Shown in pieces: positions 1 through 9,175 of a stretch of DNA of 36,667 bases. Numbering within the stretch: the stretch's first letter is position 1; every line of letters begins with the position of its first letter. Made by a program: the position numbers and the translations under genes. The stretch spans positions 1 through 36,667 of the forward strand of contig NZ_JAPHNL010000290.1 in assembly GCF_026274175.1 (NCBI RefSeq), given 5' to 3'. Origin of the DNA: Streptomyces beihaiensis (GTDB lineage: Bacteria; Actinomycetota; Actinomycetes; Streptomycetales; Streptomycetaceae). The notes under the pieces are model-generated. The model was not told the DNA's origin. It saw nothing but the letters and a program-made list of their open reading frames with translations, and did not search any database.

Positions 1-228
1 GGCGAAGGTCTCGTGCAGCGCGTCGGCGAGGCCGGCGGCCGGGGCACCGGTGGTCTCGGCCAGCCAGGCGGCGGTGTGCTCGACGGGGCGGCCGAGCACG
101 TCGGGGCGGTCCGCCTCGGTCAGGTCGCGCCCGGCGACCCGTTCCACCGCGTCCCACCACAGCCGCTCGGTGTCGACCAGCGTGCCGTCCATGTCGAACA
201 GGACGGCCTGGAGGGGGCGTCGGTTCAA
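1..228 (-). CDS. HAD-family phosphatase, N-terminal part (cut by window edge)
   Basis: Only the first 76 codons are present; the gene runs off the left edge. The N-terminus carries the HAD motif I sequence LFDMDGTLVDTE, where the first Asp is the phosphorylated nucleophile. This is typical of the beta-phosphoglucomutase/phosphatase subgroup. The start is TTG at 228: no other start codon is in frame upstream before 270, and a purine-rich GGGAAAGAGA lies just upstream. It follows the ABC importer ATPase by 80 bp on the same strand, so it may be the last gene of that operon and act on the imported compound. The motif is DxDGT rather than the DxAGT of phosphonoacetaldehyde hydrolase, which argues against a PhnX-type phosphonatase. 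The substrate cannot be told from this fragment. Confidence 0.8.
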   Translation of the reverse strand, partial: MNRRPLQAVLFDMDGTLVDTERLWWDAVERVAGRDLTEADRPDVLGRPVEHTAAWLAETTGAPAAGLADALHETFA

Positions 229-308
229 GGTTGTCTCTTTCCCACGTGGGTGCCACGTGTTGGTTCGGTGGTGCGGCGCGTGGCCCTCGCGGGCGGGCGT
301 ACGCCCGA

Positions 309-1397
309 TCAGCCCTTGCGCTCGGCGACCAGCACCGGACGGTCCGGCAGCGTCACGGTCACGGCCGTGCCCGCACCGATCCCGGCCGCGTCGTGCGTGG
401 ACAGGTCGGCCTTCACTTCGGTGCCGTCGGCGAGGCGGACGGTGAGGCGGGTGGCGGCGCCGAGGAACGCGGCGGCGATGACGCGCGCGTCCCCGTCGGC
501 GTCGGCGGCCACGCCGACCGCCTCAGGCCGCACCAGGACGTCGACCTCGGCGGTGTCCTTCGCGGGCACGGGTCCGTCGACCGGGAGGCGGCGGCCGAGC
601 ACGTGGGCGGTGCCGTCCTCGATCCGGGCCGGGACGCGGCTCATGGTGCCGACGAACTCGGCGACGAACGCGGTGGCCGGGCGTCCGTACAGCTCGGCGG
701 GGGCGGCGCACTGTTCGAGGCGGCCCGCGTGCATGACGGCGACCCGGTCGGCCATGGAGAGCGCCTCTTCCTGGTCGTGCGTGACGAACAGGGTGGTGAT
801 GCCCAGTTCCTGCTGGAGGCGGCGGATCTCCTCGCGCAGGCTGAGCCGCACCTTGGCGTCGAGCGCGGAGAGCGGCTCGTCCAGGAGCAGCACGCGGGGC
901 CGCAACGCCAGTGCGCGGGCCAGGGCGACGCGCTGCTGCTGGCCGCCGGAGAGCTGGTGCGGGAAGCGTTCGCGCTTGTCGGCGAGGCCGACCAGGTCGA
1001 GCAGTTCGGCGGCGCGGGCCCGGCGTTCGGCGGTACGGACCTTGCGCATGCGCAGGCCGAAGGCGACGTTGTCGAGCGCGTCGAGGTGCGGGAAGAGGCT
1101 GTACGACTGGAAGACCATGCCGGCGTCGCGGCGGTGGGAGGGGACACCGGTCACGTCCTCGCCGTCGACGAGGACCGCGCCGGAGTCGGGGTGTTCGAAC
1201 CCGGCGAGCATGCGCAGGGCGGTCGTCTTGCCGCAGCCGGAGGGGCCGAGCAGGGCGAGGAACTCCCCCGGCCGCACGGTCAGGTCGAGCCCGTCGAGGG
1301 CGACGGTGGTGCCGAACCGGCGGCGCAGCTCGCGGAATTCGACGGTGGCGGCCTCCTGCCGCGTGGCCGGCTCGAGTGTGGTGGCGGTCATGTTCAT
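309..1397 (-). CDS. ABC importer ATP-binding subunit
   Basis: This 362-residue nucleotide-binding subunit of a solute importer energises uptake from the cytoplasmic face. Walker A (GPSGCGKTT, residues 51-59), the Q-loop (VFQSYS), the signature LSGGQQQR (about 149-156) and Walker B with LLLDEP (about 170-175) followed by SALD are all intact. The last 100 or so residues form a TOBE-like regulatory domain, as in the PotA/FbpC/PhnT group. The ATG at 1397 overlaps the stop of the upstream permease (ATGA), so translation is probably coupled. A second in-frame ATG at 1391 lies six bases after GAGG and could be the true start, shortening the protein by two residues. The family imports polyamines, ferric iron, thiamine or 2-aminoethylphosphonate; the substrate here is not determined. 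Confidence 0.93.
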   Translation of the reverse strand: MNMTATTLEPATRQEAATVEFRELRRRFGTTVALDGLDLTVRPGEFLALLGPSGCGKTTALRMLAGFEHPDSGAVLVDGEDVTGVPSHRRDAGMVFQSYSLFPHLDALDNVAFGLRMRKVRTAERRARAAELLDLVGLADKRERFPHQLSGGQQQRVALARALALRPRVLLLDEPLSALDAKVRLSLREEIRRLQQELGITTLFVTHDQEEALSMADRVAVMHAGRLEQCAAPAELYGRPATAFVAEFVGTMSRVPARIEDGTAHVLGRRLPVDGPVPAKDTAEVDVLVRPEAVGVAADADGDARVIAAAFLGAATRLTVRLADGTEVKADLSTHDAAGIGAGTAVTVTLPDRPVLVAERKG

Positions 1398-2209
1398 CCT
1401 CGGGTTGCGGTGGTTCGGCCGCGCCCGCCGAGTCCGGCGAGCGCGAGGAGCAGGGCCCAGGTGACGAGCAGGCTGAGCACGGACACGGCGACGGACAGCT
1501 GGGCCTGGGAGCCGCTGATGCTGTAGATCCAGACGGCGAACGGCCGAAAGCCGAGGAGCTGGGCGACGGTGAACTCGCCGAGCACCAGGGCCAGCGTGAG
1601 GAAGGACGCGTTGAGCAGCGCCCCGCGCAGGTTGGGCAGGACGACGCGGACCAGTGCCTGCGGCCAGGCGGCCCCGCAGCTGCGGGCGGCCTCGACCAGG
1701 GTGCGCACGTCGACGGCGCGCAGCCCCGCGTCCAGGGCCCGGTACACGAACGGCAGCGCCATCACGACGTAGGCGAGGACGAGCACGAACGGGAAGCTCG
1801 GGTTCTGCACGGCCTCGAAGGTCATGAACAGCGGGGTGCGGGAAAGGTAGTCGGGCCCCCACTTGAGGACCGTGGCGATCCCGGCGACGTACGCGATGGG
1901 CGGCACGACCAGCGGCAGCGAGCACACGACCTCCACCACGGGCCGCAGCCGAGGCGCGCCCAGGCGGAGCGCGACCATGGCGGGCACCATGAGCAGCAGG
2001 ACGATCACGATGGTCGCGACGGCCAGTTCGAGGGAGAGCCGCAGGCTGGGCAGGAAGCCGTCGGCGGAGAGGATCTCGGTGTAGGCGTCGAAGGTCACGC
2101 CCTGCCCCGGCACGTTCACCGTGAAGATCACGGAGGCGGCGAGCGGGATCAGGAAGTAGAGCCCGGCGAGGCCGAGGACGCCCCACCGCCAGGGGTTCAG
2201 GCGAGCCAT
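1394..2209 (-). CDS. ABC importer permease subunit (second)
   Basis: This 271-residue integral membrane protein starts with a short basic N-terminus and has about six hydrophobic segments. The EAA loop that contacts the ATPase reads VEAARSCGAAWPQALVRVVL, in the C-terminal half, and marks it as a binding-protein-dependent transport permease (BPD_transp_1). ATG 2209 is chosen because GGAG lies five bases upstream. This start overlaps the end of the first permease by 13 bp, and the gene's own stop overlaps the ATPase start, so the two permeases and the ATPase form one coupled unit. Two different permeases with one ATPase gene implies a heterodimeric channel on an ATPase homodimer, as in the PotBC or PhnUV arrangement. 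Confidence 0.92.
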   Translation of the reverse strand: MARLNPWRWGVLGLAGLYFLIPLAASVIFTVNVPGQGVTFDAYTEILSADGFLPSLRLSLELAVATIVIVLLLMVPAMVALRLGAPRLRPVVEVVCSLPLVVPPIAYVAGIATVLKWGPDYLSRTPLFMTFEAVQNPSFPFVLVLAYVVMALPFVYRALDAGLRAVDVRTLVEAARSCGAAWPQALVRVVLPNLRGALLNASFLTLALVLGEFTVAQLLGFRPFAVWIYSISGSQAQLSVAVSVLSLLVTWALLLALAGLGGRGRTTATRG

Positions 2210-3093
2210 CGCGCACTCCGTCGTTGCAGGGGCAGGTAGACGGCCATGACCACGGCCGCGACGAGGACCATGTCGAGGCTGAGGGCGAGCGCGACGTGCT
2301 CCTGCCCGATCAGTACGTTGCCGGAGAGGGCGTCGGCGATCTGCAGGGTGACCAGCGGCACGGCGGCGCCGACCATGGCCCGTGCGGTGGCGTAGGCGGC
2401 GAAGGCGCTGCCGAACAGGAGCACGAAGGAGCCGAGCAGGGTGGGGGTGAGCACGGGCAGGGCCACGTGGCGCCAGAACTGGAAGGTGTTGGCGCCGTTG
2501 TTGTGCGCGGCCTCGCGCCACTGGGAGCGCAGGCCCTCGAGGGCCGGGGCGGCGGTGAGGACCATCATCGGGATGAGGAAGTACAGGTAGACGACGACCA
2601 GCCCCCAGAAGCTGTACAGGTCCCAGCCCGCGTCGGTGAGGCCCAGGTGCGTGGTGAGCACACCGGCGTTGCCGAGCGTGGCGACGAACGCGAAGGCGAG
2701 CGGGACGCCGCCGAAGTTGGCGAGGACGCCGGACGCGGTGAGCACCGCCTCGCGCAGCGCGGCGGAGCGGGAGGTGACGACGGCCTGGGCGAGCGGGAGT
2801 CCGAGCACGGTGGCGAGGGCGGCGGCCAGGGCGGACAGCTTGACGCTGCCGAGCAGGGCGGTGACGTAGGCGCCCTGCACGGAGGCGGTCATGTTCGCCG
2901 TGGTGTAGGACGTGGCGCCGGACGCCGGGTCCTTCGCGGTGAAAGCGCCGTTCAGCATGGCCAGGGCGGGCAGGCCGAAGGCGAGTGCGGTGAACAGGAG
3001 CAGCGGGACGACGGCGAGCCAGCCGGGGACGCGGCGCCGCCGCCGGGTGGGGGCGGCGGTCGCCACGTCGGCCCGCGTGAGAGCGGTGGTCAT
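2197..3093 (-). CDS. ABC importer permease subunit (first)
   Basis: This 298-residue membrane protein has an Arg-rich cytoplasmic N-terminus (RRRRRVPGW near residue 20), a first transmembrane segment and a longer first periplasmic loop before the remaining five or so helices. The EAA motif is REAAHNNGANTFQFWRHVAL. ATG 3093 overlaps the stop of the binding-protein gene as ATGA. A much longer open frame continues upstream, but it is Gly/Arg/His-rich and runs antiparallel to nothing meaningful, while the chosen start immediately precedes the basic N-terminal segment. It pairs with the second permease to form the translocation pore of the importer. Confidence 0.91.
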   Translation of the reverse strand: MTTALTRADVATAAPTRRRRRVPGWLAVVPLLLFTALAFGLPALAMLNGAFTAKDPASGATSYTTANMTASVQGAYVTALLGSVKLSALAAALATVLGLPLAQAVVTSRSAALREAVLTASGVLANFGGVPLAFAFVATLGNAGVLTTHLGLTDAGWDLYSFWGLVVVYLYFLIPMMVLTAAPALEGLRSQWREAAHNNGANTFQFWRHVALPVLTPTLLGSFVLLFGSAFAAYATARAMVGAAVPLVTLQIADALSGNVLIGQEHVALALSLDMVLVAAVVMAVYLPLQRRSARWLA

Positions 3094-4247
3094 CCGGAGA
3101 CGGCCTTCCCCCAGCCCTGCGTGACGGCCTTCTTGGCCTTGTCCTGCTGGGCTTCGGTCGGGAAGGTGGGCGTGCCGGTGACCTTGGGCAGCTTGGCGGC
3201 GGCGGCCTTGTCGATGGTGCCGTCCTTGTCCATCGCGGCCATCCGGGCCGGGCGGGCGTACCCCTTGAGCCACAGGTTCTGGCCCTCGGCGCTGTACAGG
3301 TACTCCTCCCAGAGGCGGGCGGCGGCCGGGTGCGGCGCGTCCTTGTTGATGGCCTGGGAGTAGTACTGGGAGAACTTGCCGTCGGTGGGGTCGGCGACCG
3401 TCCAGTCCAGGCCCTTGGAGTTGAACTCGTCGGCGTAGCCGGCGTTGAGGTAGTCCCAGTCGATGGTGATCGGGGTCTCGCCCTTCTCGATGGTGGCCGG
3501 GTGGGCCTCGACGGGCGTGTAGTTGCCGTTCTTCTTCAGCTTGGCGAAGAAGTCGATGCCGGGCTGAATGTTGTCGAAGGAGCCGCCGTTGGCGAGCGCC
3601 GCGGCGTACACGGCGGCGAAGGCGGCACCGGCCTGGGTGGGGTTGCCGTCGAGGGCGACCTTGCCCTTGTACTCGGGCTTGAGCAGGTCCTTGAAGCTGG
3701 TGGGGCAGTGCTTGACGCGCTTGGCGTCGCAGCCGATGGAGACGTAACCGCCGTAGTCGTTGTACCAGCGGGCCTGCGCGTCCTTCTGGGTGGTGGGAAT
3801 GTCGGCGAAACCGGCCACCTTGTACGGGGCGAACAGGCCCTGCCTGGCGCCCGTGAGGGCGAAGCCGGAGCCGACGTCGACGACGTCGGGGGCGCGGTTT
3901 TGGCCCTTGCGCGAGGTGATCGCGTTGAGTTCGTCCTGGCTGGCGGCGTTGGGGTTCTCGACCTGGACCTTGATGCCGTACTTCTTCTGGAAGCCGTCGA
4001 TGAGGGCGCCGTAGTTGGCCCAGTCACGGGGCAGCGCGATCGCGTGCAGCGTCCCTTCCTTCTTGGCCGCCTTGACCAGACCCGCCATGCCGCCGAAATC
4101 GGCGGCGGAGGTCGCGGTGGCGGCGTTCTTGCCGTCGGCGGTGGTCGAGGAGTCGGTCGGGGCGGCGCCGCAGGCGCTCAGGGCGAGCGCGGCCACGACG
4201 GCGAGGGCGCCGCCCGTCACGGCGGTTCTGGACAGGGACACGGTCAC
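3090..4247 (-). CDS. ABC importer solute-binding lipoprotein
   Basis: This 385-residue secreted lipoprotein captures the substrate outside the membrane. It has a signal peptide with a basic start, a hydrophobic core and a lipobox LSAC (Cys26 becomes the lipidated residue), followed by a Ser/Thr/Ala-rich linker. The mature part resembles the PotD/FbpA-like extracellular solute-binding family: a first lobe beginning GLVKAAKKEG, an inter-domain hinge and a C-terminal Tyr/Trp-rich region. GTG 4247 is preceded by GGAG five bases away; a second in-frame GTG at 4241 is less well placed. It is the first gene of the importer operon and is divergent from the GntR regulator. The ligand is unknown. Family members bind iron, polyamines, thiamine or aminoethylphosphonate. 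Confidence 0.92.
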   Translation of the reverse strand: MTVSLSRTAVTGGALAVVAALALSACGAAPTDSSTTADGKNAATATSAADFGGMAGLVKAAKKEGTLHAIALPRDWANYGALIDGFQKKYGIKVQVENPNAASQDELNAITSRKGQNRAPDVVDVGSGFALTGARQGLFAPYKVAGFADIPTTQKDAQARWYNDYGGYVSIGCDAKRVKHCPTSFKDLLKPEYKGKVALDGNPTQAGAAFAAVYAAALANGGSFDNIQPGIDFFAKLKKNGNYTPVEAHPATIEKGETPITIDWDYLNAGYADEFNSKGLDWTVADPTDGKFSQYYSQAINKDAPHPAAARLWEEYLYSAEGQNLWLKGYARPARMAAMDKDGTIDKAAAAKLPKVTGTPTFPTEAQQDKAKKAVTQGWGKAVSG

Positions 4248-4289
4248 AGCTTCTCCAGGGGGACGTGCTGGGGATGAAACAGGGCCAGG

Positions 4290-4305
4290 ACTTGTCTGAA
4301 CAAGT
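4290..4305. promoter_or_regulatory. Palindrome, probable GntR operator
   Basis: ACTTGT-CTGA-ACAAGT is a perfect 6-4-6 inverted repeat in the 223-bp spacer between the divergent binding-protein and GntR genes. It fits the general GntR-family half-site pattern of GT, a short spacer and AC. It lies 42 bp upstream of the binding-protein start and 165 bp upstream of the regulator start. I infer that it represses the importer operon. No convincing -10/-35 pair was found around it. Confidence 0.5.
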
Positions 4306-4470
4306 TGGCCACAGTACGCCCGCCGTTGGTGACGTGTACATGAACTGGAGGCAAAGTCCGCGCCGGGATCTGATGCACAATCCCGGACCGACCCGAGCAT
4401 TGACCCCGCTCGATTAGGCTGGTCACGCTGTGCGCAGCAGGCGCATCAGACCGTTGACACGAGGGGAAGC

Positions 4471-5211
4471 ATGACGGCGCGACACGAGGAGATCGCCGAC
4501 GAGCTGCGTCGGGCCATCGCCCGCGAGGAGTACACCGTCGGCAGCCTGCTGCCCGTGGAGACGGAACTCGCGGCGCGCTACGGCGTCTCGCGCGGCACCG
4601 TCCGCCAGGCGGTCGCGACACTCACCTCCGAGGGCCTCATCGGCTCCCGGCAGGGCGCGCGCCGCGTGGTGCTCGCCAGCCGTCGCAGCCAGAGCTTCGC
4701 CGAGCTGCGCAGCTTCGCGCAGTGGGCCCGTGCGATGGGCCGCCGGGCGAGCGGGCACGTCGTCTCCCAGGAGCTGCGGCCGGCGACCGACGAGGACGCG
4801 GAGCGACTCCAACTACCCGCCGGAACAGAGGTGTTGCGGGTGCTGCGGGTTCGCGGCCTGGACGGCGAGCCGATCCTTCTGGAGCGCACGGTGTACGCGG
4901 ACTGGATCGCGCCCGCCGTGGCCGCGCTCGACCCGGAGTGCGCGTCGGTGACCCAACGCCTGTACGAGGACACGGGATTGGTCTTCGCCTACGGCGAGCA
5001 CGTCATCGACGCGGTCGCGGCGGGCGCGCAGGACGCCGAGCTGCTCGGCATACGCCGCACCAGCCCGCTGCTGCGGGTGCGCCGGGTGACGACGACCCGC
5101 GAGGGCCGCCCGGTGGAGTGGTCCGACGACCGCTACCGCTCGGACGCGGTGAGCTTCAGCGTCCACAACTCGACGGACCGCAACCCGCTCTCCCGCGAGG
5201 CGTCCGACTGA
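4471..5211 (+). CDS. GntR/HutC-family transcriptional regulator
   Basis: This 246-residue regulator has an N-terminal winged helix-turn-helix (about residues 5-70, with the recognition region AARYGVSRGTVRQAVATL) and a C-terminal UTRA-type effector domain (about 85-235) typical of HutC-subfamily GntR repressors. ATG 4471 follows GAGGGG at a good distance. It is transcribed away from the importer operon, so it most likely controls that operon and itself, releasing DNA when the transported compound or a derivative binds the UTRA domain. UTRA ligands in characterised relatives are often phosphorylated sugars or small amines, which could connect to the HAD phosphatase beyond the importer. The effector is not known. 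It ends 32 bp from the converging Lrp-type gene. Confidence 0.92.
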   Translation: MTARHEEIADELRRAIAREEYTVGSLLPVETELAARYGVSRGTVRQAVATLTSEGLIGSRQGARRVVLASRRSQSFAELRSFAQWARAMGRRASGHVVSQELRPATDEDAERLQLPAGTEVLRVLRVRGLDGEPILLERTVYADWIAPAVAALDPECASVTQRLYEDTGLVFAYGEHVIDAVAAGAQDAELLGIRRTSPLLRVRRVTTTREGRPVEWSDDRYRSDAVSFSVHNSTDRNPLSREASD

Positions 5212-5223
5212 GCACTCCGGCCC

Positions 5224-5245
5224 GAGCGGCGGGGCCGCGCCGCTC
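5224..5245. terminator. Bidirectional hairpin between converging genes
   Basis: Arms GAGCGGCG (5224-5231) and CGCCGCTC (5238-5245) pair perfectly over 8 bp with a 6-base loop. The hairpin sits between the stop codons of the GntR gene (+) and the Lrp/AsnC gene (-), overlapping the latter's stop. A U-run is lacking, as is common in Streptomyces. Confidence 0.55.
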
Positions 5246-5696
5246 AGGCCGGGGTGCCCGACGAGAAGCGGCGCAGCAGCGGGGAGAGCACCAGCACGGA
5301 CTTGGTGCGCTCCACGAACGGCTCCCCCGCGATTCGCTCCAGGACCCGCTCGAAGTGGCGCATGTCGGAGGCGAAGACCTGGACGACCGCGTCCGCGTCC
5401 CCCGTGACGGTGGACGCGGCCACGACCTCCTGGTAGCGCTCCAGGCCCCGCTGGATCGTCTCCGGCGAGGTGTTGCGCCGGCAGTAGATCTCGACGAACC
5501 CCTCGGTCTCCCAGCCGAGCGCGGCCGGGTCGACCCGCACGGTGAAGCCGGTGATCGCGCCGGTGGCCCGCAGTCGGTCCACGCGGCGCTTGACGGCGGG
5601 CGCGGACAGGCCGACGAGCTGGCCGATGTCGGCGTAGGAGCGACGGGCGTCCTCGGCGAGGGCGTGCACGATGCGTTCGTCGAGTTCGTTCAGCAA
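5244..5696 (-). CDS. Lrp/AsnC-family transcriptional regulator
   Basis: This 150-residue protein has the usual Lrp/AsnC build: an N-terminal helix-turn-helix (about 1-55, with YADIGQLVGLSAPAVKRRVD) and a C-terminal RAM/ligand-binding domain with the conserved VTGDAD segment. I take the TTG at 5696 as start, giving an N-terminus of LNELDERIV as usual for the family. The longer open frame upstream is Arg/Pro/Ser-rich and overlaps the permease gene. No clear Shine-Dalgarno sequence precedes it; the gene begins only 10 bp after the permease stop, so it is probably translated from the permease transcript. Lrp-type proteins sense amino acids, so regulation of the neighbouring amino acid permease is the natural inference. 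Confidence 0.88.
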   Translation of the reverse strand: MLNELDERIVHALAEDARRSYADIGQLVGLSAPAVKRRVDRLRATGAITGFTVRVDPAALGWETEGFVEIYCRRNTSPETIQRGLERYQEVVAASTVTGDADAVVQVFASDMRHFERVLERIAGEPFVERTKSVLVLSPLLRRFSSGTPA

Positions 5697-5706
5697 GGCA
5701 GGTGGT

Positions 5707-7218
5707 TCACTTCTGTGCTTCGGCGGGCGCCGCGGTCGAGGCGGCCCCCGGCTCCGTCCGGGCGAGACGCGAGCGGCGCATCCCGTAGCAGAAGTAGACC
5801 ACGAGCCCGACGGCCATCCAGACACCGAAGACGATCCAGGTGATCAGGGACAGGCTGCCCATCATCCAGACGCAGAAGGCGAAGCCGAGCACCGGCAGCA
5901 GCGGGGACAGCGGCACCCGGAAGCTGCGCGGCATGTCGGGCCGGGTGCGCCGCAGCACGATCACGGCGATGTTGACCAGGGCGAAGGCGAACAGCGTGCC
6001 GATGCTGGTGGCGTCGGCGAGCTGCCCGAGCGGAATGGCGGCGGCGAGCACGCCGCAGAACAGCGAGACGATGACGGTGTTGACGCGCGGCGCGCCCGTC
6101 CTCGCGTGGACCTTGGAGAACGCCTTGGGCACGAGCCCGTCGCGGGACATCGCGAACAGGATGCGGGTCTGGCCGTAGAGCACGGTCAGCACGACGGACG
6201 CGATGGCGATGACGGCGCCCGCGGCGAGCAGCGTCGCCCAGAACGTCTGGCCGGTGACGTCCTTCATGATCGCGGCGAGCGTGGCCTCGGTGTCGTTGAA
6301 CTGCTTCCAGGGCCGCGCCCCCACGGCGACCGCGGCGACCAGGACGTACAGCGCGGTGACGATGACGAGCGAGAGCATGATCGCGCGGGGCAGGTCGCGC
6401 TGCGCGTTCTTCGCCTCCTCGCCCGCGGTGGAGGCGGCGTCGAAGCCGATGTAGGAGAAGAAGAGCGTGGCTCCCGCGGCGCTGACGCCCGCCATGCCGA
6501 GCGGCATGAAGTGCTCGTAGTTGCCGGACTGGAAGCCCTTGACGCCGATGGCGCAGAAGAGCAGCAGCGCGGCGATCTTCACCATGACCATGATCGTGTT
6601 GGCGCGGGCGGACTCACGGGCACCGCCGAGCAGGACGACCATGGCGAGCAGCACCACGATCAGCGCGGGCAGGTTGAAGATCCCGCCGTCGCCGGGCGGC
6701 GCGGAGAGCGCGGCCGGGATGGTGACGCCGATGGTGCCGTCGAGCAGCTCGTTGAGGTACTGGCCCCAGCCGACGGCGACGGCGGCGACCGACACGCCGT
6801 ACTCGAGGATCAGGCACCAGCCGCACACCCAGGCCACGAACTCGCCCAGCGTTGCGTATGCGTACGAGTAGGAGGATCCGGCGACGGGAATGGTCCCGGC
6901 CAGTTCGGCGTACGACAGGGCCGAGAAGAGCGCGGTGAGGCCGGCGATCACGAAGGAGAGCGTGACGGCGGGTCCGGCCTTGGGGACGGCCTCGCCGAGC
7001 ACCACGAAGATGCCGGTGCCGAGCGTCGCACCAATGCTGATCATGGTGAGCTGCCACAGTCCGAGGGACCGTCGCAGAGTGCCGCCCTCTCCTTGGCCGC
7101 CCTCGGCGACCAGGAGTTCCACGGGCTTGCGCCGCATGAGGCGGGTGCTGAGTGAGTCACGTACCGCGGGGACGGACTCGGTCGGCGGGGTGCGCGGGGG
7201 TGCGCCGTGATCGAGCAC
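5707..7218 (-). CDS. APC-superfamily amino acid permease
   Basis: This 503-residue membrane transporter has about 12 hydrophobic segments. The hallmark of the amino acid-polyamine-organocation superfamily, IGATLGTGIFVVLG, lies in the first transmembrane helix, and the middle segment FFSYIGFDAASTAGEEAKN is characteristic of the cationic amino acid transporter (CAT) branch. Start GTG 7218 has AAGGAG seven bases upstream. The cytoplasmic C-tail is Ala/Pro-rich and probably unstructured. It is followed at 10 bp by the Lrp-type regulator gene and preceded by tandem palindromes at 7371-7437. The likely role is uptake or exchange of a basic or branched amino acid across the cell membrane; the exact substrate is not shown by sequence. 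Confidence 0.92.
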   Translation of the reverse strand: MLDHGAPPRTPPTESVPAVRDSLSTRLMRRKPVELLVAEGGQGEGGTLRRSLGLWQLTMISIGATLGTGIFVVLGEAVPKAGPAVTLSFVIAGLTALFSALSYAELAGTIPVAGSSYSYAYATLGEFVAWVCGWCLILEYGVSVAAVAVGWGQYLNELLDGTIGVTIPAALSAPPGDGGIFNLPALIVVLLAMVVLLGGARESARANTIMVMVKIAALLLFCAIGVKGFQSGNYEHFMPLGMAGVSAAGATLFFSYIGFDAASTAGEEAKNAQRDLPRAIMLSLVIVTALYVLVAAVAVGARPWKQFNDTEATLAAIMKDVTGQTFWATLLAAGAVIAIASVVLTVLYGQTRILFAMSRDGLVPKAFSKVHARTGAPRVNTVIVSLFCGVLAAAIPLGQLADATSIGTLFAFALVNIAVIVLRRTRPDMPRSFRVPLSPLLPVLGFAFCVWMMGSLSLITWIVFGVWMAVGLVVYFCYGMRRSRLARTEPGAASTAAPAEAQK

Positions 7219-7370
7219 GGGCTGGCTCCTTCATCGCTGCCGGTCGGGGACGCCGGGGCGACGGGGGACACGACGGCCCTCGCCCTGACCGGGGACCGCC
7301 GAGCAGGCACATCCCCCGCCACGCCACGTACAGCGGTTGACTCTAGAGGACCCCGGTTCCCACCTGTAAT

Positions 7371-7437
7371 GCAGCAACCTTGCGCACTCGCGCAGCAACG
7401 TTGCGCGATGATCACCGATGCGGCTGATCATTGCGCG
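7371..7437. promoter_or_regulatory. Tandem palindromic elements, probable Lrp/AsnC sites
   Basis: Two near-identical 16-bp elements, GCAGCAACCTTGCGCA (7371-7386) and GCAGCAACGTTGCGCG (7392-7407), are repeated at exactly 21 bp, two helical turns. The second contains the perfect palindrome GCAACGTTGC. Immediately to the right, ATGATCA (7408-7414 region) and TGATCAT form an inverted repeat that again carries GCGC flanks, ending near 7437. In-phase repeats upstream of an amino acid permease fit the oligomeric binding of Lrp/AsnC proteins; the assignment to the adjacent regulator is inference. Confidence 0.5.
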
Positions 7438-7500
7438 GAAGGCCGCGGAGCCGCCGGGACACGTCGGAGCGCCCCGATGCCCCGGCACGCCGACGCACCG

Positions 7501-7537
7501 AAGCGCCGGGCCCCGTGCTCGACGGGACCCGGCGCTT
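7501..7537 (-). terminator. guaB1 terminator hairpin
   Basis: Outer arms AAGCGCCGGG (7501-7510) and CCCGGCGCTT (7528-7537) are perfect complements. An inner CCCG/CGGG pair extends the stem after one mismatch, leaving a 7-base loop. It begins 25 bp beyond the guaB1 stop codon. Confidence 0.75.
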
Positions 7538-7562
7538 CGGCGGGACAAAACGACCTCGGGGG

Positions 7563-9023
<1,461 letters not shown>

Positions 9024-9175
9024 CTAGAAGGGGGCCCCGGAAGAATGCCGCCGGAGCACAAAGCACGTACCTCATTTTCCCACGTCGGCCACGATCGCGT
9101 CTTCGGGGCGAACGTCCCAACCCCCCGGCCGCCCTCTTGGATGATCATCTGAGGGCAGGCGGGGGCCCGACGGGG

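Larger units (their letters stand above)
7219..7562. other. 344-bp spacer between guaB1 and the permease
   Basis: No credible coding sequence is present. The right side holds the guaB1 terminator (7501-7537). The centre holds a cluster of repeated palindromic elements (7371-7437), annotated separately. The leftmost 150 bp is the upstream region of the permease and contains the permease ribosome binding site. I see no clear -10/-35 pair. Confidence 0.7.

Noticed and set aside
309-2216. 635-codon frame fusing the ABC ATPase to an upstream Arg-rich region
   Set aside because: The extension runs in another frame of the permease gene. The ATPase domain starts properly at the ATG at 1397 with an ATGA junction.
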